In this document: one piece after another, positions 1 through 10,942 of the stretch
How the letters are laid out: each line of letters begins with the position of its first letter
How positions within the stretch are numbered: the first letter of the stretch is position 1
Assembly (NCBI GenBank): GCA_026075535.2
Contig: AP026550.1
Span: 5,766,001 to 5,830,000 of the forward strand
From: Tricholoma matsutake
Taxonomy: Eukaryota; Basidiomycota; Agaricomycetes; Agaricales; Tricholomataceae
Length of the DNA stretch: 64,000 bases
Direction of reading: 5' to 3'
Translations under genes and position numbers: made by a program
Notes under the pieces: generated by a model
The model's input: only the letters and a program-made list of their open reading frames with translations
Database searches by the model: none
What the model was told of the DNA's origin: nothing

Positions 1-2198
1 GTACCTCTGAACCCATGTCAGGGGATTCTCTATATTGTACAGGTGTCTGAGCATACCTGAACAGATAGTTGTCACAGCAAAGCATATGAATCAAAATTCA
101 ATATGTCTTTGCAATGTAGAGCACAGATCTCATTGGCAATCTGTGTATAATGCATCCAAGGGTTTTCTTCCCCTTCAGCACCAATCAGTCAATTTTCTTC
201 CTCAACTGTCTTTTCTTCTCTCCTAATCCACTGTGCATCTTCCAACATTGGTGTTGCTGGCACTGATGTGCATGGCAACTCATTCCACTTCAGAGAAAGA
301 TTTTGGGGCATCATCAGCTCCTGAACAGACTGAATTCCTGGGAGCAGTCTCTCAGTATTAATCTATGGGCCTATGTGTCCCAGAGGGGAAAGCAAATTTT
401 TGTCCCAGATGTGTCTCTGAGCTGCATTGGCCTTGTTCCTGACTACCCCTTGGTGAAGTTGATCTTTTCAATCCACCTTCTATTTCGTAGTCATTGATGG
501 TCATGTGTCAATCGTGCAGTCCTAAAGTGACAGTGCCAACTCTCTCAACTCATGTTGATGCAAATTGAGCAGCTGCATCGCTTTAGATGGATACTGATCA
601 ATTCTCAAAGTGCCCATGGGCTCTTTGAGAGACATCGGACTAGGATTGTTCTAATTCTTATGCTTTGACCTGGTTTTCAACGTCATTGCAGCAGTCAATG
701 AGGTCGATGAGGTTGAAAAAAAATTTCTGGGGTATGGTTGCTATATCGCAGTGCTTTGCAGATTGCAATGGGAAGTTTTCTCCTTTGCAGGAGAAGTTCA
801 GGGTCAAATTTTGATGATGTTCACTGATGGGGCAAAGTTGAGCTTAAACTCTATACAAGTTTGAGTGTTCAAAAAACTGTTGTGAGTCATAGGGGATCTC
901 ATAAAAATCACATGGCACAGAACTGTATAAAACGTTCATGTGTAATGCGATAGTAAAAAAGAGTAAGCTACATTGCATAAGACTGGTCCTATATAGGGAC
1001 CAGTCGAGGTCCGTGACATCAAGAAATTATAATATATATATACAAAGGGCATAAAGCCTGGATCACTACATGTATTATACAATAAACCAAAGGTGTTATA
1101 GATCATTCTTCATGTATTGTAGAAATATTTTTGCATAAAAAAAACAGTGGTGTAAAGTGACCGTTGCACCTATGTTGGTGCATGAGTCAGAAATGCTATT
1201 TTTAGCTCCCTCATCAATTCAGTGCCTCATAGCTCAGCACCCAGCTGGAATTTTGCCTTCCAACATATACAGTCAGAGAGCCAAAGGTCAGGGCATTGAT
1301 ATTGGATAGCGCAAGTTTCATTCTAATGCTGGAATCTTGTTTAGCACATCCATCTTAATTTTGTTGGTGCAGAAGACGGTCAATTGCTGTAAGTAACATT
1401 GACTTTCACTTCAGAAAATAAGTAACGCAATAGCCTGGTGGACATGATAGCACCAAGAATTTACTGAGATCATCGTCCTGGAATTAGGAATACCGCTGCT
1501 CAGGTCACATTGGAGACTCCAGAAAATAAGGGATCTCTAGATTTTGCATGCTGCATAATACAAAAGGCAGGGGGCAGTTTACTCCGGAATCTCTGGGCAT
1601 TCTCGAACATAACAATGTCATAATTTATCTGTTGTTTCGATATCTATATGCACTGGAGGGGAGAGTCGACCTGTCTAATTTGATCGCAGAAGCTGTCACT
1701 TGTCATCCACAGCCACACAATCGCCGCAATACAAATGCGGAGAGTGACCTCAATAATCTGAATTTTTGATGGACAGTTTCAAAGCTGGTGGTATCTTATT
1801 TAATATCTTTCGCAAGTAGAAATTCTCGCAGGTATTTTGCAGGCGTGTTTCTAAATTCCTACCTTCTGAGTTCCGAAATACGGCTCGACTTCCTTAACGA
1901 CGCGCGGCCGCAACCGGGTCAAGACTCCACATGCGGTTTGAAAAAGTATTTATGGAGGAGGATAAAGGTGCAAACACTATGAAGTATTTCAAAAAATATC
2001 TCTTCATAGGATCGACTCGGAATTAGACAAATCGTGTTAGTTAAAAGTGGAAAACGCCGAAAACATGAATTTCAGTTTTACGTAAGCGGGCCACATCTTG
2101 CGCGACGTGAACAACAACGATTATCTCCTATACACAATACTGCCCTTTACTACCTCTACAAAACCTATTAATCTCTTTTTTTTTGGTTACTTACACCT
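1..2198. other. No recognised gene; AT-rich intergenic sequence
   Basis: I see no reading frame I can assign. On the minus strand at about 110-340 a frame stays open for roughly 45 codons and then has TGA stops, so it may be a decayed gene, but no family motif is visible. One short feature stands out: a near-perfect palindrome at about 981-1005, with 9-bp arms GACTGGTCC and GGACCAGTC around a TATATA core. The same words fill the hAT MITE at 14.1-15.0 kb. Confidence 0.5.
981..1005. repeat. Palindrome GACTGGTCC / GGACCAGTC
   Basis: Two 9-bp arms in inverted orientation flank a short TATA-rich spacer. The arm sequence matches the GGACTGGTCC/GGACCAGT words repeated inside the 824-bp MITE at 14140-14963. 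That suggests a relic or solo fragment of the same family, but no terminal repeats or target duplication are visible here. Confidence 0.5.
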
Positions 2199-4456
2199 AT
2201 GGCTCCTGTTGAGACCGAATACTATGACTTGGTACGTCATATTGCAATTGTACCCTGATCGTGACAATACTCAACGTGTCGATAGCTCGGCGTCGGGATA
2301 GATGCCGACGATACGGAGTTGAAAAAGGGGTATAGAAGACAAGCTATGAAGGCGAGTTTTTCATCTACACATTCACTTGCGTATTTATTACGTGGAGGAG
2401 CTAGCGCTTACAGCATGTTCTGCTAATATAGTATCATCCAGACAAAAACCCTTCAGCCGATGCTGAGGAGAAGTTCAAGGACATTAGGTACGTTTCTTGA
2501 CATGCATAGGTTACCAATGGGCTATTTTGATGAATCTCACAGTAAAGCTTATCAAGTCCTATCCGACCCGGTAAGTATTATAGAAAGACCTTGCGACCTG
2601 ATATCGACATTCGATTCTCACAGAACTTACGAGCTGTATATGATAAAAATGGGAAGAATATGGTGCGTCACCGTCGCAGTTTGATATAGCACCGGTAGGC
2701 TTATCTTTGTTCCCGACTTGTAGGTAGACCACGAGGGCGCAGTTAATATGGAGGATGCGGCTGGATTTTTCGCCAACGTTTTCGGTGGCGAGCGGTTTAT
2801 GGACTACGTGAGTGGTCTACTCCTGGGCTTGTTTCTGGGTGTGAATGACAATTTTTACGAAAGATTGGGGAAATATCCATTATGAAAGACATGACCAAAG
2901 TCGCTACGACTATGATGACTGAGGAGGAAAAGGCTGAAGCTGAGAAGGAATTAAACAGCGGAGGACCTTCAACGCCAAGTGGTGGCACACACACACCCGT
3001 AGACCACAAGGCGGAAACTGTACCTCAGCCAACGGTACCTCCAGCTTCTAAACAGCCACCTTCGACGGCAGGACCACCCCGCCACGAACCGCCTCCAACT
3101 CACCCGGCGCTAGTCGTGCACGCTGACGTAGACGCAACCTCTCCTTCGTCACCTTCACCTGCTTCTGAAAGCGTGAAACAGAGAGAAGCAGCAAAAAAGC
3201 GCGTCAAACTCACGCAGGAGCAGAGGGAGAAGCTGAGAGAGCAAGATGAAGAGCGAAGAAAGGTGATGAAGGAGCGAGTAGCGATGTTGACAGCCAAAAT
3301 GATAGAGCGATTGAGGCCGTTTGTAGAGGCCAAGCATCCTGGAGATAAAGATGATCCCGAGACCATGGCATTTGAGAAGAGGATGAAGCGTGAGGCGGAG
3401 GATTTGAAGCTGGAGAGCTTTGGTGTTGAGGTAAGTTCTTCAGTTACCTGTTCTTGACAGATGCCTATTGGTGTAACAGCTTTTGCACACCATTGGCAAC
3501 GTGTACATGATGAAAACGTCGTCGTTCATGAAGTCCAGGAAGTTTTTAGGCATGTATGTTGTCTTGGTGTTTTCATTGCATGTTTTATTGTTGACATGTT
3601 CGTTTCAGCCCTGGATTCTTCTCGCGGCTGAAGGAGAAGGGCTCGTTAGTCAAAGATGTTTGGGGCGTCATTGGAAGCGCGTGCGTACTTCTCATTGCTG
3701 CGCAGTCGGAACGCCCGATCTGACAGATACCGGAAATCTAGGCTCAACGTGCGAGAGGTGATGATGGTAATCTGTTCAGCATATTTGTAGACGTGGATCT
3801 GACAATCTGTGTAGGAAATGGAGAGGCTGCAGGCGAAGGGTGAAGTTGCCGAGGGGGAGCTGCGAGCGTTGGAGATGGATGTTACCGGCAAGGTACAGCA
3901 TTTTGTATCGCATTTCTCCATTATAAGAACTTTGATGTTGGCTGATTAGATCATGCTTGCCTCGTGGCGCGGTGCGAGGCTGGAAGTTATTCAGGTCCTT
4001 CGAGAGGTAGAGTTTCTGTACCGCATGTTAACAATTCTGCTGAGCATCGCGAATAGGTTGTTGACAATGTGCTGAAAGAACCTAATCAGCCTGATGTTGT
4101 CTTGTACAATCGAGCAAGGGTTAGTAGTTCTTTGTTTTCAGACTCTGAGTTGACTTAACGTATGTGCGAATAGGCTTTGCTGCTCACGGGAGCCATTTTC
4201 AAAGCGACAGTACCTGATGAATCAGATGAAGAGCGTCGGGAACTTGAGAGGTGTGTAGAATATCTTCAACGAAGTTTTGTCGCTAACAGTGGATGCGAAC
4301 TACAGGATGGTAGCTGAAGCTGCACGACCGAAAGCCAAGCACCCCGCGACAAAAAATGGCAAGTCTAAACGTGAGGAGATGATCCACGAAATGGGGAAGG
4401 AGAAGGAAAAACATTCTGCACATCCCCCGACCGATTCTACTACCACTTCTCACTGA
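2199..4456 (+). CDS. DnaJ domain co-chaperone with DnaJ-X C-terminal domain (Caj1/Djp1-like)
   Basis: A type-III J-protein expected to stimulate Hsp70 ATPase; yeast relatives Caj1 and Djp1 act in the cytosol. I read 15 exons: 2199-2231, 2286-2351, 2432-2487, 2543-2570, 2624-2662, 2724-2807, 2864-3430, 3480-3553, 3609-3680, 3742-3766, 3815-3892, 3950-4006, 4057-4119, 4174-4250, 4306-4456. The J domain is at the N-terminus and its HPD motif (YHPDKNP) opens exon 3, after the YYDLLGV start of helix I. A Pro/Ser-rich linker and a charged coiled stretch follow (residues roughly 110-250). The DnaJ-X domain fills the C-terminal half, with the stretches IPGFFSRLKEKG and MLASWRGARLEVIQVLREV. The start is the only ATG in frame with the J domain. 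All junctions are GT..AG except intron 2, which appears to use GC (AAG|GCGAGT). No stops or frameshifts were found, so it looks like a functional host gene. Confidence 0.93.
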
Positions 4457-4797
4457 TTTATGTCCCTGATGTGCGTATATTTGATGTTTTATTAGACTTT
4501 TCTATGCTGTACGATTTTCCCTGAGGCCCTATATTACAAATTAGCAGACTTTCCCGACTACCGTAATATCATTGCGTGCTATCTAGGCAAATTGACGTCA
4601 AGGATTCCTCGCCTTGACCACAACGTGGCGGAACGCGCCGTACCTCAGGCTTGATCCCAACAAATGATCCTTGTCAATTTGACTTTCAACTGCAATGAAG
4701 ACTGCGGCGCAGTGTCATGATGCACAGCAAGCTGTCTGATTCAATGATTAAAAGTAGAGGCTGATAAGTATTTCGTGTTCAAAACTCTCTCCCCGTC
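4457..4797. other. Intergenic spacer between DnaJ and DUF7330-type genes
   Basis: This 341-bp gap holds the 3' region of the DnaJ gene and the 5' region of the next gene, both on the + strand. I see no ORF, repeat or clear promoter element. Confidence 0.5.
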
Positions 4798-5811
4798 ATG
4801 ATTCTGAGGAATGGTACGATTGACCGGAACGGTCTTCCAAGATTTCCAGAGGAGCACGAGGCAAAGGTATATAGTTTAAGTCCAAATTGAGCGGGGGCCC
4901 CTTATTCTACGGTTTGACCAGCGTCTGGAAGAGCATGAACCACCGCCGTACAGCACCGATCCTCTTACAAACCCGCCCAGAATCCCCGTTTCCCGCTCCC
5001 GAGCTCTGAACACGACCCAGCCTTCATATGTCAACCCTGACCCCAAAGCATCCGTCGGCCAAGTACATATTGTTCATAAAGGTTGGCACTCCATCGCTGG
5101 TACGTTTTACTTCGCACAGATGATTGTCATTAACATGTTACTTTCAAAGGAACATTCTATATTGATCCTACAACACCATCCTTCGGGTTCGACGCGAAGG
5201 GCTGCAAAACACGGAAGAAGAATCCCCCGCATGCTTCATTTCGTACGCGCCACGGGGCTATATCACTGGATCTTGCAAGTACGGGCAATGCGTCCGAAGG
5301 CCCAAAGGCCGATATTCTGGTTGGGAGCCGTTCAGGCAAGATCACGATAAATTTGGTGTGTTGCATCATCAATGTTGGTGCGGGTCTTCGAAGTCCTTAT
5401 TGGAATTAGTTATCAACACCAGCTACGAGGCCACGTATAGGTCTTGAAGCTTTTAATCGTCGAGGTGCGTATCCGCACCGCCATTTGTTATATATGCCTT
5501 ACCATCCTTCACCGGCAGGCGACATCATGCTGTTTATTCCCGACACGTTTTCAGGCGTTATTCAGCTGAGCACGCGCAACGGAAGTCTGCATTTCTTACC
5601 AGGGCTGGTTGCCGTGATGAAAGTGATAAAAAAATCAGACAAAGAAGCGCTCGTGTCGATAGGAGACCACACTATATCTGGCAGTACAAATCATGTCGAC
5701 TTCTGCCAACTTACTTCGCGTAGTGGTAAGCTAACTGTTGGGCTGAGCAGACAGGACACGCATGTAGAAGTGAGGTCTGGGTTTTGGGCAACCTTGTTCT
5801 CCCGCAATTGA
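4798..5811 (+). CDS. DUF7330-type hypothetical protein
   Basis: Five exons: 4798-4866, 4922-5099, 5150-5355, 5410-5464, 5519-5811. The protein has a short Pro-rich N-terminus (PPPYSTDP), then a repeating beta-rich architecture of the kind seen in basidiomycete DUF7330 proteins: blocks built around G-[ST]-[LI] turns, for example HGAISLDLA, SGKITINL, FSGVIQLSTRNGSLHF and RSGKLTVGLS. It ends with the typical aromatic tail (GFWATLFSRN). The molecular function is unknown; the family is recognised by fold and repeat pattern only. The first ATG fits the length of relatives and the frame is kept across four short introns. Neighbours on the same strand are a DnaJ gene 341 bp upstream and an M20 amidohydrolase downstream. 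I recognise the family from its pattern and did not search a database. Confidence 0.75.
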
Positions 5812-6758
5812 CGGGGCCTTCTTTGTAAGCACCGATAGGATACATGGACTTGCAGATGGACTTATTCTTGTCGTTGTTCTTCTCTCACGCCCATATCCAA
5901 TGTATTACTCATTTCTTGGAATCCAGCACGGCCGCGATGTTCAGAATTTCAACCCAAGTAGGCTACTCGTATGTGTGGTTCTTACATGTGGCGCATGACA
6001 CATATTGGCAGTGGGCCTGGGTCTCGGTGAATCTTCACGTCGAAGTTCAAACATGTCAGATGAAAGCCGCCGATGGCCCCGGGCCCTTTATTCCCTACCT
6101 CGACACCGAAGTCGTCAATGATGCCCTACAATACATCACTCCTTACCTTCAAGTTGGACTCCTTCTATACGTTGGAACGGAGAGTTGGAAGGGTATAGGA
6201 TATCAAGCTTACGCATTCTATAGGCACAGCCCCAGTAGAAGGATGAATGGCCTGCCTTCATTTCCTTCCATGGGGGGTACAGTTTGCCTTGTAAATGATC
6301 ATTGCACCCAAGAAGCTGATGGGTGGTACTTAGATAAATTGCGTCGATCAATAAATTAACTTGGTTAGTTAGTAGTATACATTGATGATGTCATAGTCAG
6401 TCCAATAAAGTATTAAAGGTGCCACTTATTCAAGAAGCTTCAAAGATTAATCGATTATCGATTATCAGTTGCAGTTGCTATCACCATGGAGACGTCGTTA
6501 CTACTTCCAAACCAGACTGTCCATCCAGTGATTCACCAAGTAAGTAGAGCCAATTTCCTCCCCACCTTGTTCTAGCAACGTCCATCCTTCCGTCCGCGGA
6601 TACTGGTAGTTAGGCACAATGAGGTTCACGGAACAGTTCACCCGGCGCCATCATCGGATTTAGACCACGCATGGGATAAGTTTCTATAAAATCTTGTAAT
6701 CAATACTGATCCCACCGCGCTCCCCACTCAACGTTTACGCCCAGTCCTTGGTTTTCAA
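5812..6758 (+). other. Spacer with a possible gene remnant
   Basis: Directly after the DUF7330 gene, a + frame at about 5817-5980 reads as a hydrophobic segment followed by PSRLLV and then meets TGA. A second frame (5844-6359) stays open for 171 codons, but its composition is not convincing. Neither matches a family I know. At 6486-6540 a short ATG frame ends in a plausible splice donor (CAAG|GTAAGT), possibly a non-coding or upstream exon of the M20 gene. I would not call a gene here. Confidence 0.35.
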
Positions 6759-8970
6759 ATGCCTTTCGCATTTGACACTCAAGCTACCTGCTTTGGAGGT
6801 TTCTTCAGGCCCAAGTCTGTGCCCCGACGACACCCCGGAAAGTCTTCCACACGCAGTCGCGAAAAAAACTCCACTGGTACGACGTGTGACGTAGAGGCCT
6901 CTTTGGATGGCGAGGTGGAGCTCAGCTTTCCTCCGATTACATGCTTACAAAGCAAATACGGCTCCCTGAATCTATTCCATAATTTCTCCTACGGCTCACA
7001 GTCAGAGCGGTGGCTTAGTTCAAATACCCTTCCCGCGTACTCCCAGGTGGATATACAAGGTTTGAGTTCCAAGCCTGGATTTATCAAGACCATCGACGAG
7101 AAGCTAGACGAGCTTAGTCCCAAACTTCGTCAACTCAGTCTGCAAATCCATGGTTTGTTAATTTGTTTTTGAATTCGCTACTTTTTTTGAAAATAATCTT
7201 GGCCTCCATAGCTCACCCCGAGATCATGTGGGAGGAGAAGTCCGTAAATCAGTTTTGACTTTTACAGTCCAGGCTGACGTGCAATTCTTAGGTTTGCACA
7301 TGACGTACTCACAAAATTCATGTTGGAGCACGGGTTCAAAGTCACTAAACATTACCTGGGACTTAACACAGCTTGGCGTGCAGAATTCACTTTTGGCAAT
7401 GGTGGAAGAGTGCTTGGTGTCAATTCTGAAATGGACGCTCTCCCAGGCATCGGTCATGCTTGTGGTCATAACTTGATCGCTGTCAGCGGCGTTGGAGTCG
7501 CTATTGCTGTCAAAGCAGCTTTAATGGCGCACAAGGTTCCTGGCACAGTAGTCCTTCTCGGGACCCCTGGTATTTCATCTTCAAGCGTGCATACGGTTTG
7601 TATTAGCTAACCGCATTTATGCAGCTGAGGAGGCCGGAGCTGGAAAGCAGGTACTCCTAGACCGCGGCGGCTACAAAGACATGGATGTTTGCGTTATGTA
7701 TGGTTGTCATCCTTATTTGTGCAGTTGAAGTTACTTACATGGTGCATTGCAGGTGCCATCCAGCGGTAGGTCCACCGCATTTCGCAAGCACGGGAAGCAC
7801 AAGCGCCATGCAGCCAATTGATGTCGAATACTTTGGGCAAACGTATGTGACCTTCATGCAAATTTTGAATGATTTGAACCCTTTCCCACATAGAGCACAT
7901 GCAGGCGCTTCTCCATGGTACATCATTTATTATTAATTCTCCCTAATCAATTATACTCATGCGGAGAACAGGGAAGGAATCAATGCTCTTGACGCGGCGT
8001 TTCTCGCGTATTCCAATATTTCTGTTCTTCGACAACAGATGAAACCAGATCACCGCGTTCACGGGATAGTGCAAGGAAAGGAATGGGCTCCAAATGGTCT
8101 GCTCCTTCATAGCATCAACGTCTGTCATTAACCACGTTGACTCCTTGCCAGTGATCCCAGACTATGCGAAGCTGCGATACATTGCCAGGGCGAATGTTAT
8201 CGCTGATTTGGTTGACCTTGTTAAACGTCTTAGGGCGTGCTTCGAGTATGTTTTGGTAATCTGATCATTTGGTTTGACGAGTGACATCAGCTTTAGAGCA
8301 GCAGCTCATGCCACGGGTTGCAAGATTAACCTTACATTCGGTACTATGTATTATGACTTGCGTCAGAATGCAGTGCTAGGTGAGATGGGTCGGTACATAC
8401 CCTCAGTAAACGTGCTTAAATTTCTGGTAGCGAACGAGTTTACTGATATTGTCGGAAGTCAGTATGGCTTATCGACGGCTGACGTTCCAGCGACTGCATC
8501 CACAGATTTTGTGAGTAGTTGCTTTAGGATGAGTCATGTAAATTTGCTGAATGGTCATGAGCATACAGGGTAATGTTTCTTACGGTACATACCTTAGTTC
8601 TTCGCTATGGGATTCTGGTAACTCATATTAGTATTGGCGCAGAAATGCCTGCTTTCCATCCACTCTACGGTTAGTACATATGGTCCCTAGCCGTCCAGCG
8701 CGTTATTGACCTGTCACATAAGCTATTCCGACTGTACCTCGCGGTGGCAATCACACCATCGCATTTACGAGAGCTGCTGCCACTCAGGAGGCCCACGACG
8801 CCACTATGGTTGTGACGAAGGGTCTTGCCGCTCTGGGTTTCCGTGTCCTTCATGACGCTGCATTCTTCCAGCAGGTCAGTAATTAAATGTAGTTCTACAG
8901 GCTACTTTTTTCTAATGAAAGCAACTTGCCATTCTAGGTGAGAGGAGCGTTTGATGCATCAAATGCATGA
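6759..8970 (+). CDS. Peptidase M20 family amidohydrolase (PM20D2/AbgB-like)
   Basis: A cytosolic metallo-amidohydrolase or dipeptidase; the substrate cannot be told from sequence. Fourteen exons: 6759-7152, 7212-7239, 7292-7569, 7625-7697, 7753-7842, 7895-7918, 7972-8096, 8152-8245, 8297-8379, 8431-8510, 8569-8584, 8643-8669, 8723-8874, 8938-8970. Visible M20 motifs are [27 protein letters not shown], which carries metal-binding Asp and His residues; [11 protein letters not shown], with the catalytic Glu; the CHPAVGP loop; the dimerisation-domain [15 protein letters not shown]; and the C-terminal [12 protein letters not shown] with a metal-ligand His. All catalytic positions look intact. The N-terminal 130 residues are less conserved; the chosen ATG starts an open frame containing the [10 protein letters not shown] segment usual in fungal relatives. 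Several exons are under 30 bp, so the gene model deserves transcript support. Confidence 0.9.
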
Positions 8971-9892
8971 ATCCAGAGTCGTAGTCCATTGGTTCGATGA
9001 AATGAAGCCCCAGCACCTGTCACCTTGGAAACAATCACGACATTGTTGAACCTTTCATACCATGCAAAAGATTTCACTGAATTCTGCCTTGCTTTCCACG
9101 AAGCGGGTCCCAAGAACTTGAAAACGCTACTACACCTGGTCCTTTGGTAGCCAGATTTCTGTAGTGTAACTCACTGTGTAGTAACATGTGTGATGCAAAT
9201 ATCATCAGAGCACCCCAAATAAAAATGTTAATACAAGTTCAACCACTTGATGCGGCTTGACCTAGTGTTGCGGGAAATAGTGTCTGAGCTGTCTCACTCA
9301 GGTGATTCTCACGGGCCTCGAAGGGGCCCTGATTCGCAGCCGTGAATCACAGCTGTTTTGCAGCAGGGGTCTGGGGGCGCAGCCCCCAGTAGCTCTAGCT
9401 ATTTTGCGCTAATTAGCCGGTGAATTAGCCTATTTCGCAGGTGAATTAGCCCTATTTCGTCCATGTGTCGGAGCGGGTAGTATGTTTTGTAGTGAGTAAG
9501 CACTGTAAATTTGAAATCAATCATGGTTAGTGATGAATTTTTCGCCGTGTTAATTATCTCAGATAGAATGCCCATTCAACTAGATTGTTAGGTAGGCAGT
9601 AGTCGGCTGTACATGGGATGTCTGATTCGCCCTATTTCGCAACCATAATCATACAATTCCGTCATAGGTCAGCTAATTAGCGTGAATCACATCAGGTGAT
9701 TCACCATTGTGAATCACACCCCCCCCCATGGCCGTCAGATTCATTCATGACAAAGCACACCTGGAGATTTCCGGGACACGGCATGTCAACGGCATGGACC
9801 CTTGCCATCAAATTTGAATCAACGCCGCTCCAACTGGCAGTGCGGCAGTGCAACATGAAGTTCGAAATGAAAGATTATATACGATAAGTAGT
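8971..9892. other. Non-coding region with a short dispersed repeat
   Basis: There is no gene. The stretch begins with the 3' flank of the M20 gene and then contains the repeat described at 9243-9720. A run of nine C follows at 9719-9727. Confidence 0.5.
9243..9720. repeat. Probable non-autonomous element built of GTGAATCAC and GAATTAGCC words
   Basis: The stretch holds a GC-rich inverted repeat at about 9370-9388 (CTGGGGGC-GCA-GCCCCCAG) preceded by GCAGCAGGGGTCTGG. It also holds repeated words: GAATTAGCC several times, CCTATTTCG three times, and GTGAATCAC/GTGATTC in both orientations near both ends. These compact inverted and repeated words are typical of small non-autonomous transposons. 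I cannot define exact ends or a target duplication, so the class (MITE or Helitron-like) is open. The word GCAGCAGGGGTCTGG recurs at about 46.83 kb. Confidence 0.45.
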
Positions 9893-10612
9893 TTAGGAAA
9901 ATACATCTGTACTGCTATAAGCAGACATTTTCTGCATACCTGAAGGGTAGTCAAATCTTGGTAAGATCGGAAGAGAAATCGGAGGAAGTGCCAGCTCAAG
10001 AGAAGGCACAAAAGATGTTTGCTTCGGTCTTCGTGGGGAATCTGCTCGACCATCGTGTACAGACGGGAGGTGGTTCAGACGACGTAAATCATACACATCG
10101 GTGTATATGGCTGTGGACCAGCCTTGCTTACTTTCTGGTATCTTTAGGCTATTCTCCTCCTCGCTGGTTATTGTGATTTTTTCACGGAATTCGTTGAGCT
10201 CGCTCACTCCTGTGGCCACATTGCTTTCCCAAGAAGGATGTCGCTCCTGGAGGTGTCGGTGTATGTTGTACTTCCAATGGCAAAATTTGCATTGGATCGG
10301 AACATTTGTGCATGCCTTCTGCTTTGAGATTTTCGACGCGGGAGCGATCTTGAAATCATAAGTGCGAGAGCATGTCGAAATAGCCTTGCCACTTATAGAT
10401 ACCACAGCGTGTGCAGAGAACTTCATTAGGAGTAGCAGGATTAAGAGGTGGTGTATTTTCATTAGATACGAGACTAGCAGTAGTTGGGTTTGGAAGAAAG
10501 GATGAAGGGATATGAACAGGTGGGTGGCAAGAGGAAGTGGAATTTGTAGCCGGAGAGAGAATGCCTGACGATATAGGGACAGTTGAAAATGAATGTGGTT
10601 GATATGGAGCAC
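9893..10612 (-). CDS. Hypothetical protein with one C2H2-type zinc finger motif
   Basis: A minus-strand frame of 239 codons, probably the 3' exon or exons of a longer gene. Around the middle it has CKFCHWKYNIHRHLQERH, that is C-x2-C-x8-H-x4-H spacing plus an extra His, a C2H2-like finger of the type followed by an ERHPSW segment in many Agaricomycete proteins. A charged stretch (EFREKITITSEEEN) follows. The first 70 residues are hydrophobic and low-complexity and may be intron or UTR. I do not recognise the family, and function is unknown. Given its position between a repeat and a gene fragment, it may itself be transposon-associated or decayed. Confidence 0.4.
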   Translation of the reverse strand: MLHINHIHFQLSLYRQAFSLRLQIPLPLATHLFISLHPFFQTQLLLVSYLMKIHHLLILLLLMKFSAHAVVSISGKAISTCSRTYDFKIAPASKISKQKACTNVPIQCKFCHWKYNIHRHLQERHPSWESNVATGVSELNEFREKITITSEEENSLKIPESKQGWSTAIYTDVYDLRRLNHLPSVHDGRADSPRRPKQTSFVPSLELALPPISLPILPRFDYPSGMQKMSAYSSTDVFS

Positions 10613-10942
10613 TATGTATATTGTGAGGTTTCCATGTTGAGAAGGAGATGTTGACGTTGACGCGTTTGCAGATACGCGTCCAAACGTCAGTCGAGATGAA
10701 GGTTTATCGCAGAAGCCGTCTGAGATGCCGACCTTGCCGAGCCATCTCGCTTACATCTCGCCGTTCACTTGCCTTGCTTACATTAACTTCCTTTTTTGGG
10801 GGTACCACCCCCCCGTGGGAGCTATGGCCGTGATCGGTGGATCGGACACCTCTTGACCCCCCCTGATCCCCGCAACACCCAAGTAGCTGTTTCATAAACG
10901 CATTACCTGGTGAAGTGGCTTACTGACGAGCTTCTCTAACAG
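10613..10942. other. Spacer between zinc-finger frame and TOR fragment
   Basis: A short imperfect palindrome around ACGCGT is visible at about 10660-10685, and there are C-rich runs at about 10807-10865. No coding frame is supported. The upstream exons expected for a complete TOR gene are not present here. Confidence 0.4.

Noticed and set aside
1..497. Short + frames at the window start
   Set aside because: Under 70 codons, no motif, no splice context; the minus strand is equally open and also broken by stops.
5844..6359. 171-codon frame after the DUF7330 gene
   Set aside because: No recognisable domain, and a competing frame has a better-looking but stop-interrupted segment. Kept only as a possible remnant.
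9893..10361. Plus-strand frames at 9958-10361
   Set aside because: Their composition is unconvincing, while the minus strand holds a C-x2-C-x8-H-x4-H motif, so the minus strand was preferred.
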